DNA from: Gammaproteobacteria bacterium UBA2955
GTDB lineage: Bacteria > Pseudomonadota > Gammaproteobacteria > Pseudomonadales > Azotimanducaceae
Direction: 5' to 3'
Length of the DNA: 15,311 nucleotides
Assembly (NCBI GenBank): GCA_002348825.1
Contig: DEBN01000120.1
Span: forward strand, 1-15,311
Shown here: positions 1-8,304 of the stretch, in pieces
How the letters are laid out: each line of letters begins with the position of its first letter
How positions within the stretch are numbered: position 1 is the first letter of the stretch
Program-made: the position numbers and the translations under genes
Notes under the pieces: generated by a model
What the model saw: only the letters and a program-made list of their open reading frames with translations
What the model was told of the DNA's origin: nothing
Database searches by the model: none

Positions 1-1064
1 CGAGCAGAGTAACCCATTAAGCCAATGCGCCACACTTTGCCGGCAAAAGCACCAAGGCCCGCACCGATTTCCAGGTTGTAGTCGTGCAATAAACGCTTGC
101 GCACAGCGGCTTCATCCAATCCTTCCGGACAACGAACTAAGTTTAGCTGTGGCAGTCGGCTGTCGGCGGCAACTACAAAATCTAGACCTAATGACTGCAC
201 ACCCTGAGCCAGTGATTCATGCATTTCCCGGTGTCTCTGCCAAGCGTTCTCAATCCCTTCTTCTTTGACCATTAACAGGGCTTCATGCAAGCCGTACATC
301 GCGTTCACCGGCGCCGTATGATGATAAGTCCGAGCGCCCTCACCCTGCCAATACGCCATCAACAGCGATAGATCTAAAAACCAGCTCTGTACCGGAGTGT
401 TTCTCGATTGGACCCTCTCCGCCGCCTTCTCGCTGAACGTGATCAGACTTATACCTGGCGGCGCTGATAAACACTTCTGAGTGCCCGAATAGGTCACATC
501 TGCAGCCCAGTCGTCGACGCGCAGCTCAACTCCAGCGAGACCAGTAACGGAATCTACAATTGAGAGACACCCTGCCTCAGCTGCCATGGCGCAGAGCGCC
601 TTTGTGTCAGAGCATACCCCCGTAGAAGTTTCAGCATGCACAAACGCCACTATTTTAGCGTCCGGATGCTCGGCTAATGCGGTTTGCAGCTTTTCAGCGT
701 CGACAGGCGTGCCCCAATCGTCCTCAACTGTGACCAATTCCCCGCCCATGCGCCGGACATTTTCCGCCATGCGCATACCGAATACGCCATTAATACAAAC
801 GATAGCTTTGTCGCCAGGCTCTAATAAATTGGCGAATGCAGCTTCCATAGCCGCTGAACCAGGTGCGGACAGCGGCAGCGTTAGAGCGTTTTTGGTCTGA
901 AAGCAGTAACGCAGCAGATCTTTGATGTCTTCCATAAGGGCAATGAATTCGGGATCCAGATGCCCAATGGTCGCTTTGCTCATGGCACTGAGAACACGCG
1001 GATGTACGTCCGAGGGGCCTGGCCCCATCAACGTCCGCGGTGTTGGGTGAAAACTTGCGTTCAA
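1..1064 (-). CDS. Class V aminotransferase, alanine/serine-glyoxylate type (3' end missing)
   Basis: PLP-dependent fold-type I enzyme that probably transfers an amino group from alanine or serine to glyoxylate or pyruvate; the exact substrate cannot be read from sequence. I translated the minus strand and found no stop in about 354 codons; roughly 30 C-terminal residues lie beyond base 1. With a TTG start at 1062-1064 the protein opens MNASFHPTPRTLMGPGPSDV. Visible motifs: GPGPS (14-18), SAPGSAAMEA (66-75), HAETSTG around Glu145, IVDSVTGLAG with the PLP-contacting Asp171, SGTQKC with the Schiff-base Lys197, and WRIGLMG with the likely substrate-carboxylate Arg346. The alternative start is ATG at 1026-1028, but it would remove the family's usual stretch before RTLMGPGPS. 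It starts 6 nt after the rplQ stop (42 nt for the ATG) with no hairpin-plus-T-run between, so read-through from the alpha operon is likely. Confidence 0.9.
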   Translation of the reverse strand, partial: MNASFHPTPRTLMGPGPSDVHPRVLSAMSKATIGHLDPEFIALMEDIKDLLRYCFQTKNALTLPLSAPGSAAMEAAFANLLEPGDKAIVCINGVFGMRMAENVRRMGGELVTVEDDWGTPVDAEKLQTALAEHPDAKIVAFVHAETSTGVCSDTKALCAMAAEAGCLSIVDSVTGLAGVELRVDDWAADVTYSGTQKCLSAPPGISLITFSEKAAERVQSRNTPVQSWFLDLSLLMAYWQGEGARTYHHTAPVNAMYGLHEALLMVKEEGIENAWQRHREMHESLAQGVQSLGLDFVVAADSRLPQLNLVRCPEGLDEAAVRKRLLHDYNLEIGAGLGAFAGKVWRIGLMGYSA

Positions 1065-1070
1065 GGTCGG

Positions 1071-1604
1071 CTACTTCTTCTCGTCTTCCGACGGCGCCTC
1101 GGTGTCCGCCTCTTCTACAGCAGTCTCGGCAGTTGTGGCATCCGTTGTTTCTGTGGGCTCCGGTTCAGATGCAGTTTCAGGCGCTGCCTCCTGCACTTCC
1201 TCCTGGGCATCCAAATACTCCGCGTCCATCTCATCGGCGTCCACAACAGGCCGGTCAACCAATTCCACAAAGGCCATCGGTGCGGCGTCTCCAGCACGGT
1301 GTCCACACTTTAGGATCCGCGTATAGCCGCCTGGACGGCTCTGATACCGAGGGCCTAACTCGCCAAACAATTTGCCGACCGCAGCTTTGCTGCGCGTGCG
1401 TGAAAAGGCCAAACGGCGGTTTGCCACCGAATCTTCCTTTGCGAGGGTTATCAGCGGCTCTGCAACACGACGTAGTTCTTTCGCTTTCGGCAAAGTCGTC
1501 TTGATGACTTCACTTTCTATCAATGACGCCGCCATATTGCGAAACATGGCTTGCCGGTGCGAGCTGTTCCTATTGAGCTGTCTGCCACTCTTTCGATGAC
1601 GCAT
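1071..1604 (-). CDS. rplQ: 50S ribosomal protein L17 with acidic C-terminal tail
   Basis: Large-subunit protein that lies near the mouth of the nascent-chain exit tunnel. Residues 1 to about 119 follow E. coli L17 closely ([20 protein letters not shown] at the start; [19 protein letters not shown] around 83-101; AFVELVDR at 111-118). The family is usually about 115-130 residues, but this one has 177. Residues 121-177 form a low-complexity tail rich in Glu, Asp, Ala, Thr and Pro, with about 22 acidic residues, two terminal lysines and no arginine, so it is probably disordered. It is the last ribosomal gene of the alpha operon, 65 nt after rpoA, with an AGGA ribosome-binding site 7 nt before the ATG. 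The tail is in frame with the core and ends in a TAG; nothing suggests a frameshift. Confidence 0.98.
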   Translation of the reverse strand: MRHRKSGRQLNRNSSHRQAMFRNMAASLIESEVIKTTLPKAKELRRVAEPLITLAKEDSVANRRLAFSRTRSKAAVGKLFGELGPRYQSRPGGYTRILKCGHRAGDAAPMAFVELVDRPVVDADEMDAEYLDAQEEVQEAAPETASEPEPTETTDATTAETAVEEADTEAPSEDEKK

Positions 1605-1669
1605 GGTTCGTTCCTATGCTCTATCTTGTTTTAATGATCTGGTTTTTATCGCGCTGCAGCAGTGATGCC

Positions 1670-2668
1670 CTAAATCCGACCACCATGCAGATTCGGCGGC
1701 GGCCAGTTTTCAAGACGCATACCCAAGGACAACCCTCGGGTTGCCAACACATCTTTAATCTCTGTAAGCGACTTTTTGCCTAAATTCGGGGTCTTCAGTA
1801 ACTCGACTTCAGTGCGTTGTATGAGGTCACCAATGTAATAGATATTCTCCGCTTTCAGGCAATTCGCTGACCTTACTGTTAATTCTAAATCGTCTACGGG
1901 ACGGATCAGGATAGGATCGACTTCGTCTTCCTTTTCCTCTACAACCTGCTCGCCCTCGTTATCTAGGTCAACGAATACTGCCAGTTGATGCTGCAAAATG
2001 GTTGCAGCGCGTCGAATCGCTTCTTCTGGATCGATTGTGCCGTTCGTTTCTAAATCAAGAATCAGCTTATCTAAATCCGTTCGTTGCTCTACACGTGCAC
2101 TTTCAACACTATAAGACACTCGGCGCAACGGGCTGTATGACGCGTCTAGACGCAGCACCCCAATTGGTCGCGACTCTTCGGCGCTTTCAGCGCTATCGCG
2201 AGCATCCGCAGGCAGATAACCACGACCTTTTGTAACTTTGGCCTCTATTCGTATAGAGCCGCTCTCGTTCAGCGTGCACACTTGATGCTCGGGATTGGCA
2301 ATCTCCACATCCTCGGTAAGCTGAAAATCTCCAGCTGTAACTTTGCCGGCGCCCGAAACCGAGAGCGTAATCACCGCCTCGTCCTGATTGTGCAGCAGCA
2401 CACTGATGTCCTTTAAATTAAGCAGAATATCAATGACGTCCTCTTGCACACCCTCAAGCGTACTGTACTCATGGAGTACGCCGTCGATCTGTACCTCGGT
2501 AATCGCACACCCCGGCATAGACGAAAGTAAGATACGGCGCAGCGTGTTGCCCAGCGTATGCCCGAAGCCCCGCTCTAGTGGCTCTAAGGTAACTTTGGCG
2601 CGGCACGGGCTGTTCGACTGAACATCGATGTTGCGCGGCGTCATGAACTCGTTTGCCAACTGTGACAT
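1670..2668 (-). CDS. rpoA: DNA-directed RNA polymerase alpha subunit
   Basis: Alpha subunit, which dimerises to nucleate assembly of RNA polymerase and contacts UP-element DNA and activators. It has 332 residues against 329 in E. coli. The N-terminal assembly domain covers about 1-235 and carries the dimerisation segment [17 protein letters not shown] (34-50) and [12 protein letters not shown] (67-78). An acidic linker follows (about 238-251). The C-terminal domain (about 255-323) has [12 protein letters not shown] with Arg266, matching E. coli Arg265 for UP-element binding, then [16 protein letters not shown] and [13 protein letters not shown]. The last residues, NLHGGRI, differ from the enteric tail. 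An AGGAG site lies 8 nt before the ATG, and a small hairpin sits just upstream of it, 35 nt being left after rpsD. Confidence 0.99.
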   Translation of the reverse strand: MSQLANEFMTPRNIDVQSNSPCRAKVTLEPLERGFGHTLGNTLRRILLSSMPGCAITEVQIDGVLHEYSTLEGVQEDVIDILLNLKDISVLLHNQDEAVITLSVSGAGKVTAGDFQLTEDVEIANPEHQVCTLNESGSIRIEAKVTKGRGYLPADARDSAESAEESRPIGVLRLDASYSPLRRVSYSVESARVEQRTDLDKLILDLETNGTIDPEEAIRRAATILQHQLAVFVDLDNEGEQVVEEKEDEVDPILIRPVDDLELTVRSANCLKAENIYYIGDLIQRTEVELLKTPNLGKKSLTEIKDVLATRGLSLGMRLENWPPPNLHGGRI

Positions 2669-2676
2669 ATTGTTCT

Positions 2677-2696
2677 CTCCTAAGGCGCTATGCGCC
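2677..2696 (-). promoter_or_regulatory. rpoA ribosome-binding site with abutting hairpin
   Basis: On the minus strand a perfect five-base-pair stem GGCGC-ATA-GCGCC (2684-2696) ends two nucleotides before the AGGAG (2677-2681) of rpoA. The AGGAG is 8 nt from the ATG. The stem does not cover the Shine-Dalgarno sequence, so it may hold the site open or mark an mRNA processing point. The sequence is seen; the role is inferred. Confidence 0.4.
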
Positions 2697-2703
2697 AGAT
2701 CAA

Positions 2704-3324
2704 TTACTTCGAGTAGAGCTCGACGATGAGGTTCTCGTTGATTTCTGCCGGTAGTTCCTCGCGGTCAGGCAAGCGCTTAAATACGCCTTCAAAGTTCGCC
2801 GCATTAACTTCAACCCAATCGATTTCTCCGCGTTGACTCGCGAGTTGCAGCGCGGCTTGGATACGCAATTGGTTGCGAGACTTTTCATACACCGCAATCA
2901 CATCGCCGGGCTGTACCTGGTAGGACGCGACGTTCACCAGACTGCCATTTACGGTGATCGATTTGTGCGAAACCAGCTGACGAGACTCCGCCCGGGTGGA
3001 CCCAAAGCCCATGCGATAAACGACATTATCCAAACGGCTTTCCAATAACTTAAGAAGGTTTTCGCCAGTAGCTCCACGCTTGCGATCCGCCTTCTTGTAA
3101 TAGTTACGAAACTGTTTTTCTAAGACGCCGTAGAGACGTCGAACTTTCTGTTTCTCACGCAGCTGCACGGCGTAATCAGAAAGCCGGCCTCGACGTATGC
3201 CGTGTTGTCCTGGCGCATTGTCAATTTTACATTTGGAGTCAATCGGACGGACCCCGCTCTTGAGGTATAGATCCGTGCCTTCGCGACGACTCAGTTTAAG
3301 TTTTGGTCCTAAATATCGGGCCAT
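2704..3324 (-). CDS. rpsD: 30S ribosomal protein S4
   Basis: Primary 16S rRNA-binding protein that starts assembly of the 5' domain of the small subunit and helps keep decoding accurate. It has 206 residues, as in E. coli. The N-terminus [20 protein letters not shown], the PGQHG segment (38-42) and the S4-type RNA-binding domain (about 95-160, with [20 protein letters not shown] and SITVNG) are all present. Only one cysteine (Cys32) is found in the N-terminal region, so this is the zinc-free form. In enteric bacteria S4 represses its own operon by binding a pseudoknot at the rpsM start. Only 36 nt separate rpmJ from rpsM here, and I see no clear copy of that leader. The gene follows rpsK by 33 nt. 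Confidence 0.99.
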   Translation of the reverse strand: MARYLGPKLKLSRREGTDLYLKSGVRPIDSKCKIDNAPGQHGIRRGRLSDYAVQLREKQKVRRLYGVLEKQFRNYYKKADRKRGATGENLLKLLESRLDNVVYRMGFGSTRAESRQLVSHKSITVNGSLVNVASYQVQPGDVIAVYEKSRNQLRIQAALQLASQRGEIDWVEVNAANFEGVFKRLPDREELPAEINENLIVELYSK

Positions 3325-3357
3325 TCCAGTTTCTCCGTTCGAATTCTTCGCTAGCGG

Positions 3358-3732
3358 CTAAACGCGACGACGTTTAGGCGGGCGACAGCCGTTGTGTGGA
3401 ATTGGGGTAACGTCCGAGATGCTGTTGATTTTCAATCCAGCAGCATTAATTGCGCGAACCGCCGACTCGCGACCCGGTCCGGGGCCCTTCACGAATACAT
3501 CGACGCTTTTCATGCCGAACTCGACGGCAACATTGCTGGCCCGCTCCGCCGCAACTTGGGCCGCAAAAGGCGTGCTTTTACGTGAACCGCGGAAGCCCGA
3601 TCCACCGGAGGTGGCCCAGCTCAACGCATTACCCTGCCGATCCGTAATCGTGATGATGGTGTTATTAAACGACGCATGTATGTGTGCTAATCCGTCAACA
3701 ACTACGCGCTTTGCTTTCTTTTTTTCGGCCAT
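3358..3732 (-). CDS. rpsK: 30S ribosomal protein S11
   Basis: Small-subunit platform protein near the E site and the mRNA exit, a neighbour of S7 and S18. It has 124 residues, slightly shorter than the 129 of E. coli, mostly because of a shorter N-terminus ([20 protein letters not shown]). Family signatures are clear: [15 protein letters not shown] (21-35), [18 protein letters not shown] (42-59), [14 protein letters not shown] (81-94) and the basic C-terminus [14 protein letters not shown] (111-124). It lies 18 nt after rpsM and 33 nt before rpsD, inside the usual alpha-operon order. Confidence 0.99.
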   Translation of the reverse strand: MAEKKKAKRVVVDGLAHIHASFNNTIITITDRQGNALSWATSGGSGFRGSRKSTPFAAQVAAERASNVAVEFGMKSVDVFVKGPGPGRESAVRAINAAGLKINSISDVTPIPHNGCRPPKRRRV

Positions 3733-3750
3733 AACAGTTCCTATCTAACC

Positions 3751-4107
3751 CTAACGACGAATGGGACGCTTCGGTCCCTTGCGGGTACGCGCGTTCGTTT
3801 TCGTACGCTGACCATGCACCGGCAAATGGCGTCTATGACGCATCCCACGATAGCACCCCAAGTCCATCAACCGTTTGATGTTCATCGACGTTTCTCGGCG
3901 CAGATCGCCTTCGACATTAAACTTGCTCACCTCGGCGCGAATCGCGTCTAGATTCGCCTCGTCCAGTTCGCCAATGTTCGCGTCCGGTCTAACCCCAGCT
4001 GCATCGCAAATTTTATCCGCAGAGGTCAATCCGATGCCGTAGATATACGTCAGCGAGATCCTCGCGTGTTTGTTATCCGGTATGTTGATTCCGGCAATAC
4101 GTGCCAT
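3751..4107 (-). CDS. rpsM: 30S ribosomal protein S13
   Basis: Head protein of the small subunit. It contacts the large subunit through intersubunit bridges, and its C-terminal tail reaches the P-site tRNA. It has 118 residues, matching E. coli. [20 protein letters not shown] opens the protein, [10 protein letters not shown] (21-30) belongs to the helix-turn-helix-like core, and [20 protein letters not shown] (80-99) leads into a very basic tail ([18 protein letters not shown], 101-118). It is the first gene of the classic alpha operon and starts with ATG 36 nt after rpmJ. Confidence 0.99.
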   Translation of the reverse strand: MARIAGINIPDNKHARISLTYIYGIGLTSADKICDAAGVRPDANIGELDEANLDAIRAEVSKFNVEGDLRRETSMNIKRLMDLGCYRGMRHRRHLPVHGQRTKTNARTRKGPKRPIRR

Positions 4108-4143
4108 TTATACGCTCCGTGTTTGGCCAATAACCGCGTCAGG

Positions 4144-4260
4144 TTAACCCTGGCGCTGCTTATGGCGCGGTTCAGTACTGCATATCACTCGCACGACGCC
4201 TTTCCGTCTAACGACTTTGCAGTTTCGACAAATTTTCTTAACTGATGCTCTTACTTTCAT
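4144..4260 (-). CDS. rpmJ: 50S ribosomal protein L36 (zinc-binding form)
   Basis: I translated this 38-residue gene by hand. It opens [20 protein letters not shown] and ends [13 protein letters not shown]36 is a small rRNA-binding protein of the 50S subunit. Cys11, Cys14, Cys27 and His33 form the zinc ribbon, so this is the zinc-dependent type. Its length and motif match the family throughout. It lies 22 nt after secY and 36 nt before rpsM, the usual gammaproteobacterial position at the end of the spc operon. Confidence 0.98.
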   Translation of the reverse strand: MKVRASVKKICRNCKVVRRKGVVRVICSTEPRHKQRQG

Positions 4261-4282
4261 TTTTCCTAACCTACGCGGGGCT

Positions 4283-5617
4283 CTAACGCCGCCGCCCATA
4301 GTTTTGTAAATTAGATTTTTCCATCAACTTGGCATACTGACTGCTCATCAAATGCGACTGCACCTGAGACATAAAGTCCATAGCCACGACCACCACAATC
4401 AGCACCGCCGTTCCGCCTAATTGGAATGAGGCGTCAAAAAACACCACCATGAATTCGGGCAACAAGCACACGAGTGTCACATACAGAGCACCAAAGACGG
4501 TTAGCCGCGTAATGACATCGTCTATGTATTTCGACGTTTGCTGCCCGGGACGAATGCCCGGAACGTAAGCACCTTGGCGCTTCAGATTGTCTGCAACATC
4601 TTTCGGGTCGAACATGATCGCGGTGTAGAAGAAGCTAAAGAAAATAATCCCAGCGGCGAACATCATGATGTAAAGCGGCTGCCCCGGCGACAGCACCAGC
4701 GACACCTGCTGCAGCCAATCCATACCCGGGTTGCTACCAAACCAACTCGCCATAGAGGCCGGGGCGAGCAACAAGCTCGAGGCAAAAATAGCGGGGATCA
4801 CACCAGCCATGTTTATCTTTAACGGCAAATGGCTGCTCTGAGCCTGAAAAACCCGGCGCCCTTGCTGCTTCTTGGCGTAATTGACGGTAATGCGTCGCTG
4901 ACCGCGTTCCACGCGTACAACAAACCAAACCAAACCTACCGCAATTGCCGCCATAGCCAGCAGTACAATAATGTTCAAGTTACCCTGCCGCGCGGATTCA
5001 AACATCTGTCCGATAGCAGCTGGAAATCCAGACACAATGCCGGCAAAAATAAGTAGCGAGATACCGTTGCCAACACCCCGCTCGGTAATTTGTTCGCCCA
5101 ACCACATCATAAAGATAGATCCGGTAACCAAAGTGAGCGTGGCAATAAATAGAAATACGAACCCATTATCAAACGCTAGACCCTGATTACCCAGAGTTAC
5201 CGCTAGCGAAGTGCCCTGAATCAAAGCTATGCCGAGGGTCAAATAGCGCGTCGCTTTGGTGATCTTACGTCGTCCTGCATCCCCTTCTTTGCGCCACTGC
5301 TGAAACTGCGGATACATCATTGTCAAAAGATTCATGATGATGCTGGCAGTGATATAGGGAATTACGCCTAAGGCTAGGATACTCATGCGTTCCCAGGCAC
5401 CACCCGAGAACATGTTGAACAACTCTAAGATGCCGCCTTGGTTTTGATTGAATAGCGCCTGCAATTGGCCGGGGTCAATTCCAGGAACGGGAATATGTGT
5501 ACCAACACGATAAACAACAAGCGCAAACAGCACGAACAGCAGTCGGCTGCGGAGTTCTGCAACTCCAGCCTGGTTGCCCGCGAGTTGATTGGCCATGTCG
5601 TTTTGGTTACGTGTCAT
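4283..5617 (-). CDS. secY: Protein translocase subunit SecY
   Basis: Channel subunit of the inner-membrane SecYEG translocon, which moves secreted proteins with SecA and inserts membrane proteins from SRP-delivered ribosomes. It has 444 residues (E. coli 443). It opens with a polar N-terminus and the first membrane helix (about 24-38), followed by [11 protein letters not shown]. The plug and second-helix region is [20 protein letters not shown] (67-86). Further hydrophobic helices give the expected ten-helix pattern. The fifth cytoplasmic loop carries [18 protein letters not shown] with Arg356, matching the SecA-coupling Arg357 of E. coli. The last helix (about 401-414) is followed by the tail [18 protein letters not shown]. 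Neither ATG 5615-5617 nor ATG 5594-5596 (Met8) has a strong ribosome-binding site; I keep the longer form. It begins 23 nt after rplO. Confidence 0.98.
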   Translation of the reverse strand: MTRNQNDMANQLAGNQAGVAELRSRLLFVLFALVVYRVGTHIPVPGIDPGQLQALFNQNQGGILELFNMFSGGAWERMSILALGVIPYITASIIMNLLTMMYPQFQQWRKEGDAGRRKITKATRYLTLGIALIQGTSLAVTLGNQGLAFDNGFVFLFIATLTLVTGSIFMMWLGEQITERGVGNGISLLIFAGIVSGFPAAIGQMFESARQGNLNIIVLLAMAAIAVGLVWFVVRVERGQRRITVNYAKKQQGRRVFQAQSSHLPLKINMAGVIPAIFASSLLLAPASMASWFGSNPGMDWLQQVSLVLSPGQPLYIMMFAAGIIFFSFFYTAIMFDPKDVADNLKRQGAYVPGIRPGQQTSKYIDDVITRLTVFGALYVTLVCLLPEFMVVFFDASFQLGGTAVLIVVVVAMDFMSQVQSHLMSSQYAKLMEKSNLQNYGRRR

Positions 5618-5640
5618 AACTGATGTTCTGTCAGACCCTG

Positions 5641-6198
5641 CTATTCGCTGCTGCCGCTTGGATCATCGTCAGTCGCATCCTTTGGCGTTGAATCTTCCGC
5701 TTCAACCGACTCCTCTACCGCTTTCGCTTTCGCCACTTTCTTCGCTGGCGCCTCACCGCTTGAAGCGACTTTGCCGCCTGCCGCCTCGATGGCTGCTTTT
5801 GCGCCTTTGGTGACGGCTACGTTTGCATCATCCACTGTGACTGCTCGTGCGATCTCTCCCGACAACATAATGCGAACCCGCTTCATGTCGCGCCGGACTA
5901 CATTTGCTTGCTTTAGCGTCTCAAGATTTATCTGCTCACCTGCTACTTTCGCCAATTCGCTTAACCGCACCTCAGCTGTGGTCAGCGCAATACGCGAGCG
6001 AAAACCGAACTTCGGTATACGCATTTGCAGGGGCAACTGGCCACCTTCAAACCCAGGCCGAACGCCACCACCCGAGCGTGCCTTCTGGCCTTTTTGACCA
6101 CGCGCAGCCGTTTTACCAAACCCAGAGCCAGGGCCACGGCCCACTCGGCGTTTACTTTTATGACTGCCCGCTGCAGGCTGCAGTTCGTTCATGCGCAT
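5641..6198 (-). CDS. rplO: 50S ribosomal protein L15 with C-terminal extension
   Basis: Late-assembling 50S protein that contacts 23S rRNA and helps organise the central protuberance region. I start it at ATG 6196-6198, whose first base is the last base of the rpmD stop (TGATG). This gives [20 protein letters not shown], aligned with E. coli [20 protein letters not shown]. A GTG one codon upstream (6199-6201) is also possible. The glycine-arginine rRNA-binding arm is at about 16-50 ([23 protein letters not shown]), and the globular core ends with [16 protein letters not shown] (129-144). E. coli L15 stops at about this point (144 residues), but this protein runs to 185. The extra 41 residues start Ala/Lys-rich and end acidic (about 11 Asp/Glu against 5 Lys). 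secY follows after 23 nt. Confidence 0.97.
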   Translation of the reverse strand: MRMNELQPAAGSHKSKRRVGRGPGSGFGKTAARGQKGQKARSGGGVRPGFEGGQLPLQMRIPKFGFRSRIALTTAEVRLSELAKVAGEQINLETLKQANVVRRDMKRVRIMLSGEIARAVTVDDANVAVTKGAKAAIEAAGGKVASSGEAPAKKVAKAKAVEESVEAEDSTPKDATDDDPSGSSE

Positions 6199-6386
6199 CA
6201 CGCTTCTCCCTCGACTCGCAGCATGTAGCTAATGCGGTTGATCATGCCGCGAACGGATGGCGTATCTTCTACCGTTACGGTGTGGCCAATACGACGCAAC
6301 CCTAAACCCAGGACACAGGCTTTATGATTCTTTAGCCGACCAATAGGACTTTTCGTTAAAGTCACTGTTACCGTTTTATCGCTCAT
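6198..6386 (-). CDS. rpmD: 50S ribosomal protein L30
   Basis: Small 50S protein with the ferredoxin-like fold shared with archaeal L30. It has 62 residues against about 59 in E. coli. The segments [20 protein letters not shown] (6-25), [20 protein letters not shown] (28-47) and the C-terminal [11 protein letters not shown] fit the bacterial short form. Its TGA stop overlaps the rplO ATG by one base, which suggests translational coupling. It lies 25 nt after rpsE. Confidence 0.98.
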   Translation of the reverse strand: MSDKTVTVTLTKSPIGRLKNHKACVLGLGLRRIGHTVTVEDTPSVRGMINRISYMLRVEGEA

Positions 6387-6411
6387 GTTTAGTTCCTACC
6401 TTTACCCGCCG

Positions 6412-6915
6412 TTATGCAACGACGTCCTCTACGGCCTTGCCTCGCTTTTGCGCTATGCGCTCAGGCGAACGAGCTGCTCGTAATGCTTTGAACGTTGCCT
6501 GGACAACATTCACAGGGTTCGTTGAGCCATAACATTTAGCTAACACATTCTGCACGCCAGCGGCTTCCAAAACTGCTCGCATGGTGCCGCCAGCGATTAC
6601 GCCAGTACCCTCTGAAGCTGGTTGCATATATACCTTCGAGGCAGAGTGACGCGCCGTTGTCGCGTACCACAGAGTGTCGCCGTTCAAATCCACCTCAACC
6701 ATGTTCCGACGCGCTGCCTCCATCGCTTTTTGAATGGCGGTGGGCACTTCTCGTGCCTTGCCACGACCGAAGCCAACTTTGCCGTTACCGTCTCCCACAA
6801 CCGTCAACGCCGTAAAACCAAATATCCGACCGCCTTTTACAACCTTGGCAACCCGGTTAACCTGAACAAGTTTCTCAACCAGCCCTTCCTCACGTATTTC
6901 TTCGGAATATGCCAT
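6412..6915 (-). CDS. rpsE: 30S ribosomal protein S5
   Basis: Small-subunit protein at the mRNA entry side, important for decoding fidelity and helicase activity and the site of classic spectinomycin-resistance changes. It has 167 residues, as in E. coli. The N-terminal double-stranded-RNA-binding-like domain carries [20 protein letters not shown] (19-38) and [19 protein letters not shown] (40-58). The C-terminal domain carries [20 protein letters not shown] and [15 protein letters not shown]. The stretch [15 protein letters not shown] replaces the less aromatic E. coli segment between the two domains. The ATG directly abuts the rplR stop, and a GGAG inside the end of rplR (6 nt before the ATG) serves it, so the two genes are probably coupled. 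Confidence 0.99.
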   Translation of the reverse strand: MAYSEEIREEGLVEKLVQVNRVAKVVKGGRIFGFTALTVVGDGNGKVGFGRGKAREVPTAIQKAMEAARRNMVEVDLNGDTLWYATTARHSASKVYMQPASEGTGVIAGGTMRAVLEAAGVQNVLAKCYGSTNPVNVVQATFKALRAARSPERIAQKRGKAVEDVVA

Positions 6916-7266
6916 CTAAAACTCCAATCCGCCTTCGCGTGCTGCATCCGCCAACGCTTTAACTCGACCGTGATACTTAAACCCAGAACGGTCAAACGCC
7001 ACACTGGTAATACCTGCTTCTTTTGCGCGCTCAGCAATCAACTTGCCAACCTTTTCAGCCGTCGCAACATTGCCGGTTGCGCCATCGCGCAGGGTTGCCT
7101 CTAAAGTGGACGCCTGAGCCAAAATGTGACTGCCGTCTGCAGCAATTACTTGGGCATAGATATGGCGCGGCGTTCTATTGACGCTCAATCGCACTGTGCC
7201 CAGTTCGCGCATCTTCATACGTCCGCGTCGAGCGCGGCGAAGTCTACTGCTCTTTTTCTCATTCAT
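6916..7266 (-). CDS. rplR: 50S ribosomal protein L18
   Basis: 5S rRNA-binding protein of the central protuberance, acting with L5 and L25. The chosen ATG (7264-7266) gives 116 residues starting [20 protein letters not shown], close to the 117 of E. coli. The 5S-binding basic N-terminus is followed by [16 protein letters not shown] and the C-terminal [22 protein letters not shown]. The reading frame stays open for another 64 codons upstream into rplF in another frame. That upstream translation looks nothing like L18, so I reject it; ATG 7336-7338 is a weaker alternative that would add 24 residues. A GGAG lies 11 nt before the chosen start. The gap after rplF is unusually long (91 nt). Confidence 0.96.
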   Translation of the reverse strand: MNEKKSSRLRRARRGRMKMRELGTVRLSVNRTPRHIYAQVIAADGSHILAQASTLEATLRDGATGNVATAEKVGKLIAERAKEAGITSVAFDRSGFKYHGRVKALADAAREGGLEF

Positions 7267-7296
7267 TTCTGGATCCACTCCAATACAACCCGTGAC

Positions 7297-7345
7297 GGTG
7301 TTCACCGCACACCCATCTTCGCCGGCGCCGCGAATCATTGCGGCA
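7297..7345 (-). promoter_or_regulatory. Two hairpins in the 91-nt rplF-rplR spacer
   Basis: On the minus strand the spacer (7267-7357) holds GCCGC-AATGATTC-GCGGC (7327-7344, extendable by one G-U pair using 7326 and 7345) and then GGTGT-GCGGTGA-ACACC (7297-7313). Neither is followed by a T-run, so they do not look like an intrinsic terminator. They lie between the tandem TAG stops region of rplF and the rplR ribosome-binding site. The inverted repeats are seen; folding and function are inferred. Confidence 0.35.
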
Positions 7346-7357
7346 TTTAAGCGGCTA

Positions 7358-7891
7358 CTACTTCTTCTTCGCTTCCTTCCTGCGGACGTACTCGCCCGCA
7401 TAACGCACACCCTTACCCTTGTAGGGTTCTGGTGGACGAAAGGCGCGTATCTCTGCACACACCTGACCTACTTTCTGCTTGTCGACACCCGAAATAACAA
7501 TCTCAGTCTGGCTGGTTGCTTCAGCGCCGATACCGTCTGGCAACTCATATTCAACCGGGTGGGAAAACCCCAGCTGCAGGGTCAACTTGTTACCTTGCGC
7601 CTGCGCTCGGTAACCAACCCCCTGCAACTCCAGCTTCTTTTGAAAGCCGTCCGTTACGCCGATGACCATATTTTGTACCAAGGCGCGCATCGTACCGGCC
7701 ATGGCTTTAGCAGACGTTTCCTCAGACTTGGCCGCCAGTTTCAACTCACCCTCTTCTTGTGTAAGCGCTACGGAATCATGAATTGTTAACTGCAATTCGC
7801 CCTTCTTTCCCTTTACCGCAAATTCTTGACCATTCAAATTCACTTCAAGGCCCGTTGGGATAGCGACTGGATTATTTGCTACGCGAGACAT
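7358..7891 (-). CDS. rplF: 50S ribosomal protein L6
   Basis: 50S protein near the factor-binding region and the sarcin-ricin loop, built from two similar domains. It has 177 residues, as in E. coli. [20 protein letters not shown] begins the first domain, and [20 protein letters not shown] (about 91-110) bridges to the second. The strongly conserved C-terminus has [20 protein letters not shown] followed by RKEAKKK. The stop is TAG and the next in-frame codon is also TAG. It sits 10 nt after rpsH; a long spacer follows before rplR. Confidence 0.99.
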   Translation of the reverse strand: MSRVANNPVAIPTGLEVNLNGQEFAVKGKKGELQLTIHDSVALTQEEGELKLAAKSEETSAKAMAGTMRALVQNMVIGVTDGFQKKLELQGVGYRAQAQGNKLTLQLGFSHPVEYELPDGIGAEATSQTEIVISGVDKQKVGQVCAEIRAFRPPEPYKGKGVRYAGEYVRRKEAKKK

Positions 7892-7901
7892 AAAGAAACC
7901 T

Positions 7902-8294
7902 CTAAAAAACCGTACATAAGACTTCGCCGCCCACGCCGTGGGCCCGCGCTGCCTTATCCGTCATAACACCTTTATTAGTACTCACAATCGCAACGCCCAA
8001 ACCACCGCGAACTCGTGGCAAGTCATTGCTTTCTTTATAAATCCTCAGCCCGGGTCGACTCACCCGTGCTATCTCTTCAATGACCGGTGCACCATGGTGG
8101 TACTTCAGGTCTACGGTAATGGCACCTTTGATATCTTCAGGAACCGTAAAATTCTCAATAAATCCTTCATCCAAAAGAACCTGCAGAATCGCCTGCTTGG
8201 CTTTTGAGTTAGGAATATCCACGGTCACGTGGCCGGCCATTTGCGCGTTGCGCATGCGCGTCAATAAGTCAGCGATGGGGTCTTGCATTGTCAT
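7902..8294 (-). CDS. rpsH: 30S ribosomal protein S8
   Basis: Primary 16S rRNA-binding protein of the central domain. In E. coli it also represses the spc operon by binding mRNA at the rplE start. It has 130 residues, as in E. coli. [20 protein letters not shown] matches the family N-terminus including the MxMQDP start, which supports the chosen ATG. The C-terminal RNA-binding domain carries [11 protein letters not shown] (86-96), [20 protein letters not shown] and GGEVLC. Two 10-nt gaps separate it from rpsN and rplF. I could not identify an S8 mRNA target by eye. Confidence 0.99.
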   Translation of the reverse strand: MTMQDPIADLLTRMRNAQMAGHVTVDIPNSKAKQAILQVLLDEGFIENFTVPEDIKGAITVDLKYHHGAPVIEEIARVSRPGLRIYKESNDLPRVRGGLGVAIVSTNKGVMTDKAARAHGVGGEVLCTVF

Positions 8295-8304
8295 GAACTA
8301 ATTC

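Noticed and set aside
1062..1080. Terminator after rplQ
   Set aside because: There is no inverted repeat followed by a T-run on the minus strand in or near the short junction.
4108..4143. S4-binding pseudoknot leader before rpsM
   Set aside because: The enteric element needs a longer leader; only 36 nt lie between rpmJ and rpsM and I could not pair the expected stems.
7267..7458. L18 as a 180-residue protein starting inside rplF
   Set aside because: The first 64 codons overlap the end of rplF in another frame and show no similarity to L18; the ATG at 7264-7266 gives the normal length and N-terminus.
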